Positions 1 through 9,512 of a stretch of DNA of 64,000 nucleotides are shown here, in pieces (positions within the stretch are counted from its first letter, which is position 1; each line of letters begins with the position of its first letter). The translations under genes were made by a program, and so were the position numbers. The stretch lies in contig NC_133647.1 of assembly GCF_009905375.1 (NCBI RefSeq), positions 48,604,506-48,668,505 on the forward strand. The letters run 5' to 3'. Under the pieces are notes generated by a model that did not search any database, was not told the origin of the DNA, and saw only the letters and a list, made by a program, of their open reading frames with translations. The DNA is from Apium graveolens. Taxonomy: Eukaryota; Streptophyta; Magnoliopsida; Apiales; Apiaceae.

Positions 1-2123
1 CAGAAACTCCATCATGGATGTTGCACAAGGAATGCTCTTATCCCTATCTCCAATCCACACTATTCAAACTTATCCATGACACTCAAATAGCAATTTAAGC
101 ATCCACTAGTGCCATCACCAAAAGGTTACTCAAAGCTCACCTGGAATCTCTACAATTGCATAGGATTCAAGCTCTCCAACAAAGTCAAGATGTAGACACC
201 ATAAAGAATGAAATTGGTGAAATTAAAAAGGACTTTGTTACTAGGTTGGATGCTAGGCTTCCATGCACAAAAATGACAGAGATAGCTCAAAAGCTGAGAA
301 AAGAAGCTAACTTGAACAGAAAAGTTGAGGCCATGGACTTAAGATTGTCAAAGGCGGAGAAAACAATGGCCAAAATACTTGAAAATCAAACTAGTCTGCT
401 ACAACAATTAATGGCTGCATATTCATCCACCTCCACTCAACTTGATGCTAACAAAAAGGGGGAGAAATCCTTTATCATTCTAGTTAGTCAGGGAGAGTCG
501 ACAAGTGAGGGGGAGAAAGTGCTCGACATACAAGTTAGCAAGGTGATTGTTCCAGCAATTGCTTTTACTAAGCCACCAACATTTGACATCATTAATCTGA
601 TCAAGATAGCAGCAGCTAAGTTGAAGTTAAATGATAAAAGGAAGAAGCTTGATGTAACAGCAGCTGAGTTGGAGATAAATGAAAAATGGAAAAAGCTGGG
701 TGAAACCATCAAGAAGAAATTTGGTAAAATTGAGAAGCAAGATAAAGTTTTCTCTCACTTCTCTCAATTGAGATAAATTTCAGCAAATGACATGAGTTTA
801 GGGAACATGGAAAGAGGTCAATGCTCATCCATCAAATCTCCAAAGGCCAATGTGATTTTTAAAACCAAGAGAAATTATCCAAAGAATTCAGACAAAAATC
901 CATTGGTCCTATCCTATGAAATCCCTAAGACAAATGAAAAGAAGTTGCATGCAAGGTCTATTGCTTTATCCAAAGATCCCAGAGACACAATGTCAAAGAA
1001 CAGAATTGCCAAGATCTAAAGGGATGGTAAATTAATCTGTGTAGTGGATGGACATCCACAATTTGTAGATGCTAAAAAGAAGAAAAGGTAAGGCTTAAAC
1101 AACAACAAAAGCATGCTGCTTTAGAAGCCAAGAACCTAGCCAAGAAGCCTGCAATCACAGAAGCTATTATGCCTACTGAGACAACTGAGAATCTGGTTGG
1201 AGAAAAGCAAGAAAAACCAAAGCAGACAAAAAGGAAGTTTAGATACAAACTCCTTGCAAAGAGGAAGCTAGATTTCAATGAAGACAAGGAATAATACATG
1301 CTAACCCGATCTACAACTTCAAGTCAAACAGCCATACCTATATTGAAGGAGGCTGAATTTAAGGATGATCCTAACATTACTTTCCACGGTGAACCAGTAA
1401 TTCCAAAGGATGAACCAATAGATTGTGATAGCCTTCCTCTTCCTGATCTAAACATTCCAATCTTTAACAAGTCAAGAAAGAAAAATAAAAGAGCATTCAA
1501 GACAGTCAAGCTTGTCAAAATTCAATCCAAAATAGTGGACAAACCCAAACCTATTGTCAACAAGGGAAATCAACTCTTCATATGTGGCATCAAGGAATTC
1601 TCAGACATAAATCTTGATCTGGAAGAAATAGATGAAGTAAGAGCTATTTATGCTTACAGACATCTTCCAGAAAGATTAATCTTCAGGTACAAGGGTGAAA
1701 GAGAGATTACATGGCCCCTTCACGGAATTCTCAATGAAGGCTATTCTACTCTAGCAACTATCTTTTCCTCAATCAAGAAAAACTTTGGATTCAACATAGT
1801 TTCCAAGAAAATGGTACTAAACAAGATTGAGGAGATTAGAAATAGCCGGAGAGGACCAAATGCACTCCCAAGAATATTGACAATTCTTTTATACTGGAGA
1901 TAGGGTGCATTTGAGGCCATACTGGATAATGGAGTTCAAAGATGATAAATGCATCAGAAGATTCTTCAGATTTGAAGATCAACTAAAGATTTCAGGCAAT
2001 GAAACTTTCAAGGAGATGCAAGAAAAACTGGATCAGACAAATAAAGATGAATTTGAGTTCTACAGGCAACTTCAAAATCAAATTGAGGAAAATAATGTGA
2101 GGTTGGGAAAGAAGTTCAGATAA
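1..2123 (+). pseudogene. Broken 3' accessory ORF of a Ty1-copia element
   Basis: This is a decayed coding stretch just upstream of a copia polypurine tract and LTR, the place where some plant copia (Sirevirus-like) elements carry an extra ORF after pol. Readable blocks are 156-776, 792-1019 (same frame, one TAA between), about 1090-1290, 1298-1903 and 1905-2123, joined across stops and frameshifts. The predicted protein is rich in lysine and glutamate. The first block has long heptad-like stretches that could form a coiled coil; the 1298-1903 block ends in a more globular part. I see no RT, integrase or zinc knuckle. The 156 block has no ATG, so the real start lies upstream, possibly outside the window. 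The function is unknown. An envelope-like role has been proposed for ORFs in this position in some elements, but nothing here proves it. Confidence 0.55.
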
Positions 2124-2327
2124 CCAAGAAAGTAATCCAAATTTGCTCAGTCTAGAGGAACATATTGAAAATGATCTATGAGATACTCTACAAGTCTTCC
2201 TCTGTAAGAATTTTCAATAAACTAAAACACTTATAAATCTTATCTGCCTTATTTCATTCTGTATTCATGGAGTGTTTTGTTATCATCGAGTTTCTCTTAA
2301 TTTATTGCTATAATTCCAGTAGACATA
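2124..2327 (+). other. Non-coding stretch between copia accessory ORF and polypurine tract
   Basis: AT-rich sequence with no supported ORF, joining the end of the accessory ORF to the polypurine tract of the same element. Confidence 0.5.
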
Positions 2328-2340
2328 AATTGGGGGAGAT
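2328..2340 (+). other. Polypurine tract of the copia element
   Basis: AATTGGGGGAGAT lies directly before the TGTTAGGAAT start of the LTR. A G-rich purine run in this place primes plus-strand DNA synthesis in LTR elements, and it fixes both the orientation (+) and the LTR start. Confidence 0.8.
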
Positions 2341-2419
2341 TGTTAGGAATATGTTGTGTACTTGATGATAACTTAAGCAAAACACTTAGTAGATTTTATT
2401 TAAGTAAATTTGTAGCTTT

Positions 2420-2790
2420 CAACAGATGATCAATTCAACATCCGTTGAAAGAGTAGTTTATGTAATAATGAGTTTAGTAGCACATTCTGCATATTACAAT
2501 GCTTTAGTGAACTAGATGTTGCAGAATGTCTGAATCATGTTGACTACTAGTTTGATATGCAAGATAGGTTAGTTAATTGTAAATATTAGATGTCTTGTAA
2601 TCTTGTGTAAATGAAATGGAGTTAACTACCAAGAAAACAGTCTCAACGGATGATTCACAAAGCTTCAACGGATGATCAACTAAAGCGTCAACAGATGATT
2701 CACATAGTCTCAACGGATGATCAGCCTGAGTTTCAACGGATGATCAACCACACTTTTAACAGATGATTCAATGAAGCTTCAACGGATGTT
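2420..2790 (+). repeat. Spaced CAACGGATGAT motif cluster in the copia LTR
   Basis: The 11-bp motif CAACGGATGAT or a 1-2 base variant occurs at 2644, 2665, 2689, 2711, 2733, 2758 and 2780, spaced 21-25 bp. One more copy is at 2420, and an inverted one (AACATCCGTTG) at about 2437. It lies upstream of the LTR TATA box, so it could be a repeated protein-binding site; that role is inferred. Confidence 0.75.
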
Positions 2791-3016
2791 CAAATTCAAA
2801 AGAGCAGTTGATAGTGACTTGACAGTCACATGCGTTGGTTGTATGCAAATGGAATGTGGCAGCCTATTTGCAGGGTTTAGAGAACAAAGAAGCATTTCCA
2901 TTTACATGCTAAACTGAAGATATTCAAAGATGCTAGATTGAGAAATGAAGCAGCATGAAATTAGAATAGAGACATTTTGTCTTATTTGTTTGTCTTTTTA
3001 TCATGTATCTTGGTGA

Positions 3017-3024
3017 TATATAAA
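3017..3024 (+). promoter_or_regulatory. TATA box of the copia LTR
   Basis: TATATAAA within the LTR, downstream of the repeated motifs and about 350 bp before the LTR end, a normal U3/R layout. Confidence 0.5.
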
Positions 3025-3375
3025 CCAAGAGTAGTAAGTTGAGAAATATCCAAGTTAGTAAGCAACTATCAGAGCAACAGAAAAGGCTACATCTGTAAAG
3101 AATTTCTCTGTTCTTTGTAAGTTCAACTTGTAAGCAGCTGTGTGCAAACATTAATATATATCTCTGGTGGAAAAGTTCAATCCACCAGAAAGTTTTAAAA
3201 TACTTTTATTTGATTACTTTATGTTTTGATTTCATCAACACTTTCATTCCGCACTATAGACAAATGAAATACAGTTATATATTTATAGTAGGACTGTTCT
3301 TAAAAAATCAAAAAGTAGCCAGAACTACATTCAACCCCCTTCTGTAATTCTTTGTTAGATTGTTAGGGAATTACA

Positions 3376-4139
3376 TCCCTGATTTCAACTCTGCCTTATG
3401 CACAAATAGTCTTTTGGGGCTGAGATTGCAAGCCCTCTCACTAGGCTTAGCCTTACGAATCTCTAAGCAGTTGGGCCAAGAGTAACTCGACCGAATCTCT
3501 TTAACATCCTTTTCATGAAGCATACTCCTGTGGTGGAACGCATCAAAATGGATAGTACTTGGGTATTCATCTGCCCTCTCATCCAACATACTCTTCAGAC
3601 CGTTAGAACAACGGTTAATAGAGAAAGGAGAAACGAGAGGTATACCTTGCAGAGTGGCCCTATTGTGCATAGCTTCCTTCTGGGAGAAAGAGGACTTGCT
3701 AGGACCTTGACCTTGAGACAGCTTTGAAATGCTTGAAAATGATTGGGAGCTTGTGAAAAGTTTGAGAATTTGAGAAGTTGAGAAATGAAAGTGTGAATGA
3801 AAATGAACACTTCTCATCTTCTTTTATAGGAAAAGAGCTACCTGCTACAAAAGGTCGTAACTCTGCCTGGTTCGCGATAGCAGGTACTTCTTGAAAGAAC
3901 GCCGAAAATGGTGAAGAAAAATGATTAAAAAATTGGAAATGACAACATAATAAACGAAGAAAGCGATGCAGTACACCACTTATCATATCAGTCTTAGCTA
4001 AGGGCTGATTCTGTTAATCACCATGACTAGCAAAACTTATAAAGTTTAAAACAAGATTAGCTTTTCAGCTAAATAAGTTCCATGAATGCCATAGTGCTCA
4101 CGAGCACTAGAACAGAATGTTCTCCTCATGACGAATCAG
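3376..4139 (-). repeat. Decayed gypsy (Tat-like) LTR remnant
   Basis: This stretch resembles the intact Tat LTR at 7370-7940 in layout: an 'aactctgcctta' block, then a 'cttacg..atctct' block, then a TATA box on the minus strand (TTTTATA at 3822-3828 on the plus strand). It is followed by tandem arrays, as in the intact element. I could not fix either end. The left end abuts the copia LTR, and the TGTTAGGG at 3361 could belong to either. ORFs on both strands here are short and overlap each other, so I do not call a gene. Confidence 0.4.
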
Positions 4140-4450
4140 ACTATCCTGCAGGAGACTCCCAAGGTCCATTAAGAGTAGCCATGGCTGACCAACCAACAAA
4201 TGAAGGCCTTATGGATGAACAGGTGCCTTTATAGGAGACCCCTGAGGGCTTCAATGTCCATTAAGACTAGCCCTGGCCAACCAGCCAATAAATGGAGGCC
4301 TTATGGAAGACCAGGAGCCTCTGTAGGAGACCCCAGAGGGCTTCAATGTCCATTAAGACTAGCCATGGCCGACCATCCAACAAAATGAGGCCTTGTGGCC
4401 AACCAGAAGCCTCTATAGGAGAGCCTTGAGGCCTTCCACAGTTGTTCTGA
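4140..4450. repeat. 92-bp tandem repeat array
   Basis: A block beginning TCCATTAAGA.TAGCC recurs at 4165, 4257 and 4349, a period of 92 bp, each followed by '..gaggcctt.tgg..' and 'ta.aggaga.cc'. A diverged further unit lies at about 4680-4790. Tandem arrays beside a Tat-like LTR match the known hypervariable 3' untranslated region of this lineage. Confidence 0.8.
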
Positions 4451-4499
4451 TGGCTCCCTTGAAAAATTTTGTGTGAATTCATAAGAAGGGGTTGACCTC

Positions 4500-4660
4500 C
4501 AAAGGAAACAAGTTTCGTGAAGACTAGAACGTCCACGAGAACGAATTCCATAAAGATCAAAACGTCAGCAAGAACAAGTTCTGTGAAGACCAGAGGGTTC
4601 ACGGAAATAAGTTTTGTGAAGAATAAAGCGTTCACCGTGACAAATTCAGAGAATTTTTCA
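4500..4660. repeat. About 33-bp tandem repeat array
   Basis: The unit 'caagtttcgtgaagactag' plus 'aacgtccacgagaa' recurs about four times at a spacing of about 33-34 bp, with 20-30% differences. A further isolated copy is at 4857-4890. Confidence 0.7.
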
Positions 4661-4895
4661 TCCCGGCCAAACAAACTATCCTAAGAGTATCCCCGAGGCC
4701 TACTAAGACCAAACCTGGGCGACCAGGCTATAATTGAAGCCTTGAGGACGATCTTGAGCCTTTGTAGGAGAGCCTTGAGGCCTTTTGAAGTTGTTCTAGA
4801 GACCCTCCTATGAAGTCTCTTGGAAATCTCTTGGAAAGGATAACTCACAGCGGAACCAAGTTTCATGAAGACTAGGACGTCTACGAGAACGAGAT
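4661..4895. repeat. Degenerate units of both nearby arrays
   Basis: Contains one diverged 92-bp type unit (from 4680) and one 33-bp type unit (4857-4890). The array-like sequence ends sharply near 4895. Confidence 0.5.
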
Positions 4896-5277
4896 AGTAA
4901 GATAAGAATTAGCAAGAAAAGAAAGAAAGTTAGTATGTATTCTATTGATCCTTGTGAGATAGTAAGATATGCAAGAAAAATTATGAGTAAGTTGGCTTTA
5001 CCGCCAGATGTATAGCATGTTCATAGTATCTCTATATGTTTACACTCAGGAAAAGTAGTCTAGCTTATTATATATATGATGGAAACTTCAGTTAGGTTGT
5101 ATGAACAACTGATCAAGAGGCTGCTGAGTAATAATTGATACTGTGAGTTAAAAGTTTATGAAAGAATTGAAAGGTTGAAAGGTCAACATGAGAAATTAGA
5201 AGTGAGATACTTGAAAAGTATCATTATCTGATCCCTAGCGTGATTCTGAGGACAGAATCCTTTTAAGAGGGGATGGA
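4896..5277 (+). pseudogene. 3' end of a chromodomain gypsy internal region
   Basis: No readable ORF remains. The last 50 bases ('gattctgaggacagaatcc', then TTTTAAGAGGGGATGGA) match the sequence before LTR-B and LTR-C of the compound element (50456-50492 and 59187-59224). This is therefore the pol end and polypurine tract of a related Ty3-gypsy element on the plus strand. Confidence 0.7.
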
Positions 5278-5840
5278 TGTAAGAACCTGGAAATTACGAC
5301 TGTTTTGTGTTATATTAAATGAGTATTATATGATTTCTGACATTATAAATTATGAATGATCATAAAATGTTATCTGTTATGTACTCTATGTGTTCTGTGT
5401 GGTTCGGGATATTTTTCGGGTATTTTATTACGTGTTAAATGGATTTATATTGATAGTTATAATATCTAGCTTACGTTTTAATAGCTGATATTTTGTATAG
5501 AACAATTGGCCTTACATTGCATAATATGGTGTATACCATATTGATTTTCCGAACATCTAGTTAATTTAGAAAATTTTTTGTTTCATGAAAAATTATTTTT
5601 TCGGGCCCCTATTGGGACGTCAAACCCCACAAAAATCGTATTTTTATTTATATAAAATCGTGGGACTTTCAAATATTCAATATTTTGCAGTTTTGGATTA
5701 ATTGTAATTTTTGGGAATTTTTGACATAATTTTTCTATTTATTGGATTAAAAATTATTCCCCGTTAATTATTAATTTTGGGCTAATTATTTTTACTAAAT
5801 GATATAATTAGGCCTTACATAATGTTGGGGGTGTTATTTT

Positions 5841-5848
5841 TATAAATA
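5841..5848 (+). promoter_or_regulatory. Candidate TATA box of LTR-E
   Basis: TATAAATA at the position equivalent to the TATAAATA of LTR-A, B, C and D. Confidence 0.5.
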
Positions 5849-7364
5849 TAAATACAATTTATTTATTATTTAATTATATAAAAATCAGAAAAAAAAATCA
5901 GAAAAAATCAGATTTTTCTCTGAAATTAGGGTTAGGCTTTCAAGAACAGTTTTTGGAATCAAATCAGTGATTTGGAAAGCAAATTATGTCGTATTTGTAA
6001 TCAAATTGACTCTAATGAGGAGCTCTATCCAATTATGCTATCAAATCATACCCCAGGTTAGTGGATTTTAAAAAGTGATTTTAGGGTTTATGGTTCGAAT
6101 TGGGGGGTTTTGGTCCAGGGGTTATTGTTTGATTTTGATGATTGGTATAGCTTCCTTGTATTCTTTGCAATCGATTCCTGCATCTATTTGAATTTTGAAC
6201 CAATCAATTCCCGGAAGTACTAAGTTGAGTTCATGGATTGTTTAAAATTTTGATTCATTTTTATGAATTTATTATCGATTGTTTACATGTTTTAATTTTG
6301 GGATTATATTTTAATGGTCATAAGCTTTATTTTGAGCTATTTATTATCGATTTTTGGTGCCGATTTTACCAACATTGTGATTTGGCCGGAGCTAGCCGGC
6401 GGTGTTCGTAGATTTGGCCAGACATGACGAATTCGGCTTAGTCGAGGGTGGTTGGAAGGATTTCTCGGTGGCTGAGACTTCCATCATATGTTTCGGATGA
6501 AAAAGGAACAGAAACAGTATGGTATGGGTTCAGAACGGACCCTGGCCGGAGTTCCGACCGGTTGCCGGATTCTGCAAAATCCCAGCGGACGTGGTCGGTT
6601 CTTCCCGACCGGGGTACGACCCGTTTTGGTTCTTGGACGACCCGGTTTAAAACCCGGGTATGATGCATTAATTCCCAAATCCCAATTTCAAAAACTATTT
6701 CTGCATTTCTTTTTAAAATTAATTCAAATTTCAGATTTTATTTCCAAAATTCATTTTTAATTCAAAGTTTAATTCAATTAATTATTTTAAATAATTAATT
6801 GATTTATTTTAATTCTAGAAATATATTTTCTTTTATTATTTTCAAAAAATTAAAATTTGATTGAATTATTTATAGATTATTTTAATTATTTATTTATGAA
6901 TTTAATTGATTAATTAATTTAATTATTTAATTCTATAAATAGTTAAGTAAAATGTAATTATTTATAATTAAGACAGATAATGATTTGAAATTTATGCGTC
7001 TAGACTCGAAAAATTATTCTAATTCTATTAAAAATACTTTCAAGACATAAAATTTTTTGTTTCGAAAGAAAGCTTGATTTTGTAAACAATTTTGAGTCGC
7101 ATAATTATCGAAAAGTCGTATTTCGACCCGATTTTAGTTTTAAATGCATCGAGTCGAATGTTTTGACGAACTGAGTTATATGAAATATATGAGACGTGCC
7201 TTATGTGTTTATGTGTTATGTAAATTATGAGTCCATGTATCTTTTAAACGTTATCTGATAAGAATATGATCCTGGTCTGTTATTATCGGATGGGTAGATG
7301 ATAATGATAAATGTATAAACTAGGCAATTAAATATTATCAGTTAATTGAAATAGTATCTTTTAT

Positions 7365-7369
7365 GATAT
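7365..7369. other. Target-site duplication, left (GATAT)
   Basis: GATAT precedes the TG of the Tat element and is repeated exactly after its last CA at 18036-18040. A 5-bp duplication is normal for LTR-element integration. Confidence 0.95.
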
Positions 7370-7940
7370 TGTTATGGATAAAAAGCTAAGGTTATTATTT
7401 GCTGTATTTATTACTAAGATTCGGGAGCCCAAGGCCTTTAATGGCTGCTCTCGTGTTTCGTAGCTTAACTCTGCCTTTACGAGATGCCTACGTATCTCTG
7501 TGAATTAGAGAATCAAGCCAAAAAACGTAGTTCTGATTGGTGGGGGTGAGACCCCTTATATAGATGTTGGGAGTCCTTGAATTGGACTTGGTATAGGAGA
7601 CTTGCTGGGCAAGTCTCATAATTAGAATGGACTTTGGAGTCCTAGATAGTAGGAAACTGATTCCTTATCCTTTTAGGTCCCCTTGAGGCTAATCTCCAAG
7701 GATTTATATCCTTATCGGGACTCTTTTCAACATCTGATTTGTCCCTTATTAATTAATTACGAAATTAATTAATAATCAGGGCTTTTGGGCCTTTTTTATT
7801 CCATCAGGCCCGATCTGGTCCATCAGACTTAACCTTTCTGGTCTGAGTATCATATATCTTTTTATTGGGTCTAGCAGCCCACAAATTGTACAATTAATGC
7901 AGTATTTAATAATACAATCATAATTTATTTATCCCTATCA
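7370..7940 (-). repeat. 3' LTR of the Tat element
   Basis: Begins TGTTATGG and ends CCCTATCA on the plus strand. I found no difference from 17465-18035 when reading the two side by side. It contains a 26-bp palindrome at 7748-7773 (11-bp arms of ATTAATTAATT around ACGA) and a minus-strand TATA box (7556-7562). Confidence 0.95.
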
Positions 7941-7953
7941 TTTGCCCCCCAAC
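7941..7953 (-). other. Polypurine tract of the Tat element
   Basis: On the minus strand this reads AGTTGGGGGGCAAA up to the 3' LTR. A run of six G beside the LTR is the expected plus-strand primer. Confidence 0.85.
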
Positions 7954-8082
7954 TTTTGGGAAACATCGATTAGGTTTCGCAGAAGTTAAGTCTATTCGTT
8001 CCCTTACAGGGTTTCATTTTTCCGTAAAGTGTGGAGCGACCTACACATTTACAATGAATTTTCCCTTTTATTCAGGAATTAT
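7954..8082. other. Unique spacer in the Tat 3' region
   Basis: Short stretch between polypurine tract and first tandem array with no ORF or repeat that I can see. Confidence 0.5.
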
Positions 8083-8379
8083 CTTAATTTCCAGGAATTT
8101 TTCCCTAATTTTCTGGGATTTTCCCTAATTTTCCGAGATTTTCCCTAATTTCTGGGATTTTCCCTAATTTTCTGGGATTTTCCCTAATTTCTGGGATTTT
8201 CCCTAATTTTCTGGGATTTTTCCCTAATTTTCTGGGATTTTCCCTAATTTCTGGGATTTTCCCTAATTTTCTGGGATTTTTCCCTAATTTTCTGGGATTT
8301 TCCCTAATTTCTGGGATTTTCCCTAATTTTCTGGGATTTTCCCTAATTTTCTGGGATTTTTCCCTAATTTTCTGGGAAT
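8083..8379. repeat. About 20-bp tandem array with a 60-bp higher-order unit
   Basis: About 15 copies of CCCTAATTTTCTGGGATTTT with 19-, 20- and 21-bp variants. From 8161 the variants repeat as an exact 60-bp set: 8161-8220, 8221-8280 and 8281-8340 are the same. The outer copies (8083-8140) are more diverged. This points to recent amplification of a three-unit block. Confidence 0.95.
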
Positions 8380-8455
8380 ATTAACATTTTTCAGAAAATA
8401 TTTAAGGAATTTTCTTATTTTTTTTTTTAAATAATCAGAAAAACAGAATTTTTGT
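8380..8455. other. AT-rich spacer between the two Tat arrays
   Basis: Includes a run of ten T. No ORF. Confidence 0.5.
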
Positions 8456-9176
8456 TGCTCAATACATCCTAGGCGTTGTTGATCCACGCCTAGGAGACAG
8501 TTTCCTAACAACGTCTAGGAAAACTTGCGTCCTGGGCGTTGTTGGAGGCTGATGCTTCCTGGGCGTTGTTGATCCACGCCTAGGAGACGGTTTCCTAACA
8601 ACGTCTAGGAAACTTGCTTCCTGGGCGTTGTTGAAGACAGATGCTTTCATAGATCCTAGACGTTGTGCACCCACGCCTAGGAGACAGTTTTCTAACAACG
8701 TCTAGGAAACTGGCGTCCTGGGCGCTGTTGAATACAGATGCTTCCTGGGCGTTGTTGTACCACGCCTAGGAGCCATACTTCTAACAACGGCTAGGGACGA
8801 TGTATCCTGAGCGTTGTTGAATACAGATGCTTCCTGGGCGTTGTTGATCCACGCCTAGGAGCCACACTTCTAACAACGGCTAGGGACGATGTATCCTGAG
8901 CGTTGTTGAATACAGATGCTTCCTGGGCGTTGTTGATCCACGCCTAGGAGCCACACTTCTAACAACGGCTAGGGACGATGTATCCTGAGCGTTGTTGAAT
9001 ACAGATGCTTCCTGGGCGTTGTTGATCCACGCCTAGGAGCCACACTTCTAACAACGGCTAGGGACGATGTATCCTGAGCGTTGTTGAATACAGATGCTTC
9101 CTGGGCGTTGTTGATCCACGCCTAGGAGCCACACTTCTAACAACGGCTAGGGACGATGTATCCTGAGCGTTGTTGA
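8456..9176. repeat. 89-bp tandem array
   Basis: Eight or so units. The marker ATACAGATGC starts at 8732, 8821, 8910, 8999 and 9088, exactly 89 bp apart, and the last four units are nearly identical. The units before 8730 are diverged. Each unit holds GCGTTGTTG and the near-complement CTAACAACGGC, so single strands could form a hairpin, plus a CCTAGG or CCTAGGAG block. Confidence 0.95.
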
Positions 9177-9512
9177 GGCTGTTCGAGCCTTGATTCATTC
9201 ATTGAACTTTGATTTTAAATCTTTTCAAAATTCAAATCTTATGGGCTTCCCGCCTTTTTCTTAGGCCCAGGCCCGTTTGTGCATCTTTGAGCTCCTCTAT
9301 ATAAGAGGTGGAGTGTGAGTTCATTTCTCACACTTCACTTTCACAAAAATTTCTAAATTTCAACTCTGCAATTAGTCTCTCAAGAATCGCCACCTCCAAG
9401 CGATTTCCGGCTTTCTACTCCGCCGCTTTTCTGGGTTTATTTTGAAGATTCCGTTTGAATCTTCATCTTCTTTACTTACTTTCAAGAGCTTCCTGGGTTT
9501 TTGTCTTCATCC
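9177..9512 (+). promoter_or_regulatory. Promoter and 5' leader of the antisense gene
   Basis: Between the 89-bp array and the start codon. TATATAA at 9298-9304 is followed by a pyrimidine-rich leader ('ctcacacttcactttcac') about 30 bp on. The leader is about 180 nt and the ATG at 9513 has a good context (CCATGGCG). This is a conventional plant promoter pointing away from both LTRs. Confidence 0.7.

Larger units (their letters stand above)
2341..3375 (+). repeat. 3' LTR of the left copia element
   Basis: The LTR starts TGTTAGGAAT right after the polypurine tract. The right end is set tentatively at the CA of GGGAATTACA (3375), because the second LTR is outside the window and no target duplication can be checked. 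It carries a TATA box at 3017-3024 and a cluster of spaced CAACGGATGAT motifs at 2644-2790. ORFs called inside it are short and non-coding. Confidence 0.7.
5278..7369 (+). repeat. LTR-E, left part (3' LTR of chromodomain gypsy)
   Basis: Starts TGTAAGAACC right after the polypurine tract. Layout parallels LTR-A: TATA box at 5841, 'ttagggtt' leader-like segment, a CCGG-rich island at 6380-6660, then a long AATT-rich stretch (6770-6960). It is split by the Tat element and resumes at 18036. The ORFs at 6438-6760 on both strands are artefacts of the GC-rich island. Confidence 0.75.

Noticed and set aside
3371..3986. Minus-strand ORFs of 71-148 aa and a plus-strand ORF
   Set aside because: Several overlapping frames in a decayed LTR-like region with a TATA box. 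None has a domain or sensible composition.
6438..6760. Four overlapping ORFs on both strands
   Set aside because: A GC-rich island lowers stop frequency in all frames. Not conserved in LTR-A or LTR-D.
8083..9176. CRISPR-like look of two regular repeat arrays
   Set aside because: Units are contiguous without unique spacers, in a plant retrotransposon 3' region. They are tandem repeats.
9501..9512. Upstream extension of the antisense gene start
   Set aside because: The frame extends four codons upstream only from a TTG; the first ATG is 9513 and has the better context.
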